The notes under the pieces are model-generated. The model saw only the letters and a program-made list of their open reading frames with translations, made no database searches and was not told where the DNA came from. From assembly GCF_020921035.1 (NCBI RefSeq), contig NC_063155.1, forward strand, positions 30,807,294 through 30,871,293: 64,000 bases of DNA. The letters run 5' to 3'. How positions within the stretch are numbered: position 1 is the first letter of the stretch; every line of letters begins with the position of its first letter. This DNA is from Rhodamnia argentea (lineage: Eukaryota; Streptophyta; Magnoliopsida; Myrtales; Myrtaceae). The translations under genes were made by a program, and so were the position numbers. Positions 58,301 to 64,000 of the stretch are shown here, piece by piece.

Positions 58301-61300
58301 ATTTGTCAACAAGGGTAAACGCATATGGACTAGAGATGCCTTTGAAGGCCCCATTCCCTTGGACTCATTAAGTAAACCACAAACATCTGCAGGAGCAAGT
58401 ATGAGACTGCCACTATCGGCGATCCGAGAAAGTTCTACGTCCACATCTAGTTTGAGCGGTAGTTGCAGCAAAGTTACAGGCTGGCTTCAAGATGAATCAG
58501 TTTCTCCACGAGTGGCTTTAACTGGTTCTCCCAACAGATACCTTCCCCAACATTCCAGCAGTTTGTTTAGTTCTACAAGTGCTAGTAGTTGCTCCGGACG
58601 TACCTATTCTGAAAGAAGGGTTTCTTTAGATTCCGACATGAAGGTCAACGAAGAGATTTTGCATAGTCATTTTACAGAAACTTGGATGCAAGTTGAGGCA
58701 ATTAAGAAGGAAGCACTTCAGGAGTTAATGACGCGCAAAAAGTTGGAAGCAGAAGCTGTCGAAGTAATCAGCAAGGTGCTTATAACCCTCCTGTCAACCC
58801 TTTTTTTTGCCCCCTAATTAGCTGTCGGTTTTCATTTTCAGTGCTTTGATTATCATTTAGGATAACTATTTTGGGAATATTTGGCTTGATTCAAGCACAA
58901 AACATCATCCTTTTTTGTGAATGAGGAAAACAGTGAAAGGAAAATGGAGTAATTTCTGAGATAAATTTGTGGATGTATTCTGTGCAGATAAACATGTGGT
59001 GTTAAAAGATATTGGTTTTTGGTTTTTCCTCAGACAGAATGTTTTCACAAACACGTGGCCAGTAATTTTGTTCTTCATTTGTTTGGTGGTATTAGCATAA
59101 GTAATCCAACTCACTCTACTTATTGTATGCTGTATCTGATTTATCACGTGAAGAGATGGTGTGAAAAAATTCTGCCTGTTTTATTTAGGTGAAAGTAATT
59201 GAGTCTGCATATGCACATGAAGCTAAACTTAGAAATGAAGCTGAGGATGCATTAAGAACTGCAGTGCAGAAGCAAGAGAAGCTCTTGGAAGAAAGAGAAG
59301 AGATAGTTAGAAAGCTACAGAAGACCATGAGAAATGTTGCTCTTCTAGACAGTCGTGCTCAAGAAGCTAGCCGTAGGCGTGATGAAGCAGCTGGAGAGTT
59401 ACATGTCATTCAAGCATCTATTGCTACCCTTAGGCAGGAAAAGCAGCAGATTCAGAGACACAAAGCGGAAGCTGTCAGTTGGCTTGAACGGTGGAAAGGG
59501 CATCGGAGAGCTGGAGCTGCAAGATGTACTGGGTTTTTTGGTGGTCTTAATGAAGATATACCCGGTTTTGCTGAATTTTCATTATCAGAAGTCCAATCTG
59601 CGACATGTGACTTCTCTGAAAGTTTCAAAATTGGGCAGAGTGGACATGGTTGTGTATACAAGGGGGAAATGCTAGGTAGAACTGTTGCAATTAAAAAGCT
59701 GCATTCTCATAACATGCAAGGGCAATTTGAGTTTCAAAGAGAGGTAGGCCTCTCTCTCTCTCTCTCCCCTCCCCCCTTTCCCCTCTTGTGCACGTGCACG
59801 CACACAAGAACTCTCCTGTTGCGATATCTATAGCAATGAGATATTCTCATGTTTTCATTCTGCTCTCCTTTCTTTTCAAGTTTCCTCTTCAGTTTATGGA
59901 TTTGGATAATCGATAATACTAGGAAGTGTTTCCTTCATTTGTTTGGTGGTATTAGCGTAAGTAATCCGACTGTTATACCAAGCCTTTGGCGCTTTAGGGG
60001 CAGCCTTATGTAGCCTCTGTCCCATCCTTTGTTAATGCTCTTTAAAATGCTAACTTCGCTTCTAAAGCTGTATGCATTCTTGGTGTGTTCATCACGCTTA
60101 TTTCTCGTCTTCCTTATCCATAGCTATACTGATGTAGGATATGCTTTGGTGTCTTTACTGGATTCATAACGGCCTTGTGTCATGTACCAGTTTACTCAAG
60201 TTTTGTTTGGATGGTACAGGTTCAAGTTCTTAGTAAACTACAGCATCCGCGTCTGGTTACCTTGCTTGGTGCATGCCCAGAAGCCTGGTCTCTCGTATAT
60301 GAGTACCTCCCTAATGGAAGCCTCCAAGATTGCCTTTTCCGGAAAGGCAATAGTTCCCCCTTAATATGGGATGCTCGAGTTCGAATCATTGCTGAGATTT
60401 CAAGTGCTCTTTGCTTCTTGCACTCCTCGAAACCTGAAAGGATTGTTCATGGTGATCTCAAACCTGAAAACGTCCTTCTTGATTCTGATCTTAGCTGCAA
60501 GATATGTGATTTCGGGATTTCTAGGCTTGTAGCCGAGGACACTCTTCGCTGCCCAAGTTTCCGCCGAATCACAGAGCCAAAGCGTGCTTTTCCTTATACA
60601 GATCCTGAGTTCTACAGGGATGGAAACTTGACGCCCAAATCTGACGTTTACTCTTTCGGTCTGATCATCCTACAGTTACTCACTGGTAGACCACCTACTG
60701 GGTTAGTCAGTGAGGTGCGTAAAGCAGTGTCATTCAACAAATTGGAGTTGGTTTTGGATCAATCAGCTGGACAATGGCCGACGTTTGTAGCACAGCGATT
60801 AGTGGACCTGGGTCTTCAATGCTGTGATTCTAATGGTAGGAATCGGCCCAAATTAACACCTACATTTGTGAGGGAATTGGAGCAGCTGCATATCTCTGAA
60901 GAGCGAACAGTGCCCTCATTTTTCTTGTGCCCCATCCTTCAGGTGAGTTATACTTTTCATGAATTGTGGCGTTTGTGTCTGAGTCTTGTCAGACCATCTC
61001 TTCTCTTAAGATTCTGTCTTGTTTTTAGTTTAGGATATTTGGGTTAATTTCACCATGGAGCCATTCTTGGCATTTTTGTTTCCCACTTTAAGGGACCCAT
61101 GTTGTTTGGGCTTCAGGAATGGCATAGTTGAGCATATCTAGACGCTAAGCGGCTTGACCTTTGTATTGGTGTCGCCACTGGCCTGAGCCTGATTTTTCAT
61201 GGCATGATTTCTGTTTGAGAATCTTAAGTTGAGATATTAACCTAGCGTCTTTTTTTGTTTAGCAAAGCTTTGGTGTCGCCCACTGAAAAGTGTGAACTTG

Positions 61301-61562
61301 AGATGTGCTAGTTGATCGTGATCCTTGGCATGTCTTTCAGTGTAATGTTGCGGCTTACCTGTTCAATGGTTGCATCCAGGAAATAATGCATGACCCTCAG
61401 ATTGCAGCGGATGGTTTCACTTATGAAGGAGAAGCGTTGCTTGAATGGTTGGAGAGTGGCCACGATACATCGCCAATGACCAACTTGAAGCTTAGTCATT
61501 TGCATCTTACTCCCAACCACGCATTACGGTCAGCAATTCAAGACTGGCTCTGCAATCCCTGA
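55393..61562 (+). CDS. USP-kinase-U-box protein (RLCK IX / PUB33 type E3 ligase)
   Basis: Seven exons join in frame to 838 aa: 55393-55669, 56071-56189, 57657-57766, 58226-58775, 59189-59743, 60220-60942 and 61380-61562. Order: universal stress protein domain (about 45-170, EKVYVAVGKSVEKAIGLIQW, VMGAVPENCMKVKKSSSKAN), Ser-rich linker (200-310), coiled coil (about 320-455), protein kinase (about 485-760), U-box (about 768-838, FFLCPILQEIMHDPQIAADG, FTYEGEALLEWLESG). The kinase has VAIKK (Lys521), HGDLKPEN (Asp616, Gly in place of Arg, a non-RD kinase) and DFG at 634-636. The glycine loop (IGQSGHGCVYKG) is imperfect. Arabidopsis PUB32/33/34-type proteins share this architecture. Phases agree at every junction. 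Confidence 0.95.
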
Positions 61563-62073
61563 GCTTTGATTAGAGCGTCACCTATGTATGTATGTATTCT
61601 GTAACTATACAGAGGACCGTATCTATGGAGCCTGAAGCGTCTTTGCCTTGCATGCATGTAATTTAAGTTGTGATTCATTATTCCCTTGCACTCCCTACGT
61701 CTAATAATGAATCGTCACTTTTTTTCCACGTGAATTAACTTGTAGAATGAACATCCGGTAAATTATATGCATCAAATATTGCAGTCTGCATTGATAACTG
61801 GGTCGACTTGACGTTAGATGTATCTCCCAACGAGCAATGACACGAAGCAGAAGGATATTCACAAGCTAGGGAAGAAATTTTTATCAGAGACCCTGTTGAA
61901 ATCATAGTAACTGGTTTTCTCACAATATGAAAAGTGCATCATCGGTGACATCGAGTTGAATACTCTAGATGACAAGAAATGCATAACCTTTACCCACTTT
62001 ATTTAGTGACAGTGCAGGTACGAAACTTGCGACCCCTATTTCCTCAAAATCTCAGTAGCTTTCCCTGCCAGAT
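61563..62073. other. Convergent 3' regions of the U-box kinase and ENTH genes
   Basis: Expected 3' UTRs of both genes. TATGTATGTATG at 61585-61600 is a short tetranucleotide repeat. No other gene was seen. Confidence 0.45.
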
Positions 62074-63577
62074 TCAGTTTCTCACAGTAATAAGGGAGTC
62101 TGAGCAGTCATGCTCGGCGTCGCGATTGAAAGGGTGATCACCCTCCGCATCAACCGCACTGTTGAAATAGTCACGCTCAATGTCCAGAAGTGGTCTAGAC
62201 TCCTTAATGCAGATCCATTTGTGTTTCTGCGCCGCAGTCGCTTCCTTGCTCGGTTCCATGTTCTCTTTGAAACTCGTCCTGGATTGGTAAATCTCGAGCG
62301 AAGCATCATCACCACATGAATTTTCTGTTACTTTGGCAGAACAAGGAAATACTCTCGCATTGTCAGTGTTTTCCTCTGAAGCTCCAGCATCCTTTGTCAG
62401 CTGTCCATCTGGGTCCTCGTTTTCCTGGTTTTCAGGCTGAGAATTGCATCTTCCATAAGGCTTAAATGAAAAATCTTCTAGGTTGCTCTGAGTCGAGCAA
62501 GTCCGCTGGCAGAAACTTCCGAATCCTTGGATCCCCCGGGTCAGTTTCCGAGCTCGCTCCCTCTCGTCCTTGAGGAGCGGCCCCTTCTCTAGGAGCTTCA
62601 GTATTCTCTCTGATTTCTTCCGGACTGCTAGACCCCAGTTGAATCTACACATCCATGGAAACAGCTTGTGACACACGCCATCAGAAGAAGAAAAAAGCAC
62701 ATCTCGGTACAAAACAATAGAAAAAACCAACTTTAACTCAATCCCCTCCCCCCAAAAAAAAAGAAGCCCAATCCGCGTCTTTATTATGCTTTAGCGTAAG
62801 CTTCCCCGTGCATTTTCTAGTTCTTATTGCATGTTCTGAGCCTGCCAAATTGATCATTTTGCCTTTTGATTCACAGCGGAGAGGCATTTGTTAGATGCAC
62901 CAAATGGAAAACGCACCCATTCTCATCAACGTATTGGAAGCTCCCGGCCTGCGCGATGATGCCTTTATCGCTCTGAAATTCCTCTGCCACGCTCTCGGGT
63001 CCATGGGTCAACAAGTGCTCGAGCAAAATCAGAGCGTTGTACGAATCCTCCAGTTCTTTTTGTCAAATCTGGACAACCTGAATCATATCCCAAGTTTACA
63101 CGAGCGAAAAGTTTATTCGTAATTCTCGTTAATGGGGACGATCTAATGGAAAGAGAGTTCGAAAAAACAAAAAAAGAAGAAGGCAAAACCTATCGTGCAA
63201 TATATCCACAATCCTCCAATAATCATCAACTTCAAAAGCTGCCTTTGAGATTCTACCCAGCGTCCGTGTGTCCGGCGAACCCCATGAACTTCCATTGATA
63301 GCGTCCTCGGTCAACCTTCACAAATCAAAATCCAACAAATAGCAGAAATAAAGGGGAGATCAAGCTCCAAAAAAACAAAAAAAAAAACAGTCCCCAGAGC
63401 ACCAGAAAAATGTGGAAAAGAAAGAGGGAAAGGAACTCACAGCTGTGCCGGAGTGACATCCGTGAGGACCAATCTGGCGGTCTTGATTTTCTCCTTCAGA
63501 AAGAAGGAAGCTTGCTTCTTGAACTCGTGGAACAGTGGGTTGCCCACGTTCGGATTGCTTCTGCTCAAGATCGACAT
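62074..63577 (-). pseudogene. ENTH-domain clathrin adaptor gene with one-base frameshift
   Basis: Four exons: 63577-63441, 63315-63190, 63077-62917 and 62644-62074. They encode an epsin N-terminal homology protein: NPLFHEFKKQASFFLKEKIK, TEDAINGSSWGSPDTRTLGR, FEVDDYWRIVDILHDR, LSRFDKKNWR, then LLEHLLTHGPESVAEEFQSD, FNWGLAVRKKSERILKLLEK, RARKLTRGIQGFGSF. With one base restored the product would be about 331 aa, like the Arabidopsis ENTH/VHS protein At3g46540 as I recall it. ENTH domains bind phosphoinositides in clathrin vesicle formation. After KNWR, exon 3 slips frame at about 63046 and hits TGA at 63029-63031. All splice sites and the other exons are intact. It may be a recent null allele or a sequence error. 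Confidence 0.85.
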
Positions 63578-64000
63578 GCTCTTCGGATCGAAGAAGGCGA
63601 GGGGAATCGCGATTCTCAGTTCAGATTTCTGGGAAGATGGAGTTGGTACCTACGCAAGTGAAAAGCACAACTAATCCAGTGACGGCAATGTAGAAATTGT
63701 CAACGGAGGAGAGAGAGAGACACAACACAAAGTGGGGATCTTTTTGGAAGGGTGTCCTCGGATGATGAAATCAATGTTGGAAGAAATGGGGGGAACGTGG
63801 AATATTTTAGAGCGGGGCGCGAGTTGATCTCGCCACATGTAAGCTTGTTGAGGGTGATGAAGTCGACATCTTGATCTCCATTATGGAAGCATTTATAGTC
63901 TTTGTTTTAGGCTTTGCTCCGTTTGAAATAGAATTTGAACTTGAACTTCTGCATTGCCGTCTCCCCCAACTTGAGGTTTGGGACCGAAACCGAGTCAAAA
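63578..64000. promoter_or_regulatory. Upstream region of the ENTH gene
   Basis: It contains a GAGAGAGAGACACAACAC leader-like stretch at 63708-63727. No further exon was recognised. The minus-strand frame at 63807-63998 has no domain. Confidence 0.35.

Overview
This is nuclear DNA of a flowering plant, almost certainly a eudicot. The genes carry short GT-AG introns, the intergenic DNA is AT-rich and full of small non-autonomous transposons, and the protein families are plant-specific: WOX homeobox, CLE peptide, SIAMESE-related CDK inhibitor, plant U-box ligases, ALBINO3 and a class I small heat-shock protein. A Myrtales genome (Eucalyptus or Syzygium type) is a guess from the general look of the repeats and is not proven. 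No bacterial, organellar or viral block is visible.

Ten genes could be reconstructed, nine of them complete or nearly complete exon by exon with phase-consistent splice sites: CLE46-like peptide precursor (+, 5' end cut off, 1-538); ALBINO3 thylakoid insertase (-, 11 exons, 1259-5011, 461 aa); WOX2-type homeobox factor (-, 2 exons, 10251-11339, 261 aa); PUB13/SPL11-type U-box/ARM E3 ligase (-, 4 exons, 16454-20311, 707 aa); DHHC protein S-acyltransferase (+, 11 exons, 27072-30198, 309 aa); class I small HSP (-, intronless, 30881-31357, 158 aa); XBAT31/XB3-type ankyrin-RING E3 ligase (+, 8 exons, 40536-43342, 445 aa); SIAMESE-related CDK inhibitor (-, intronless, 49963-50436, 157 aa); USP/kinase/U-box protein of the PUB33 type (+, 7 exons, 55393-61562, 838 aa); and an ENTH-domain adaptor (-, 4 exons, 62074-63577) whose ENTH exon carries a one-base frameshift in this sequence.

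The genes do not form an operon-like unit. They are independent housekeeping, developmental and signalling genes, and three are ubiquitin ligases of different architecture. Between them lies repeat-rich DNA. 5981-7558 is a hAT-like element with a decayed LINE RNase H fragment inside it. 12968-14735 is a tandem segmental duplication with a MITE in one copy. 20998-21671 is a hAT MITE with a perfect 8-bp target duplication. 22286-23135 is a long-TIR MITE. 24248-25405 is a LINE remnant split by a Harbinger-type MITE with a TAA duplication. 25410-26785 is three fold-back elements in a row. More elements sit at 31736-32125, 34900-35525, 45455-46655 and 50889-51682, a SINE at 47101-47296, and a retroposed copy with a 17-bp target duplication at 54113-54644.

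The most unusual signal is a set of very small poly(A)/poly(T) insertions of 15-23 bp, each flanked by a perfect 12-14 bp direct repeat (5331, 15869, 45344, 52925). They look like retroposition events that copied little more than the tail. Several share a GACC-type 3' terminus with the SINE. No new defence or metabolic system was seen.
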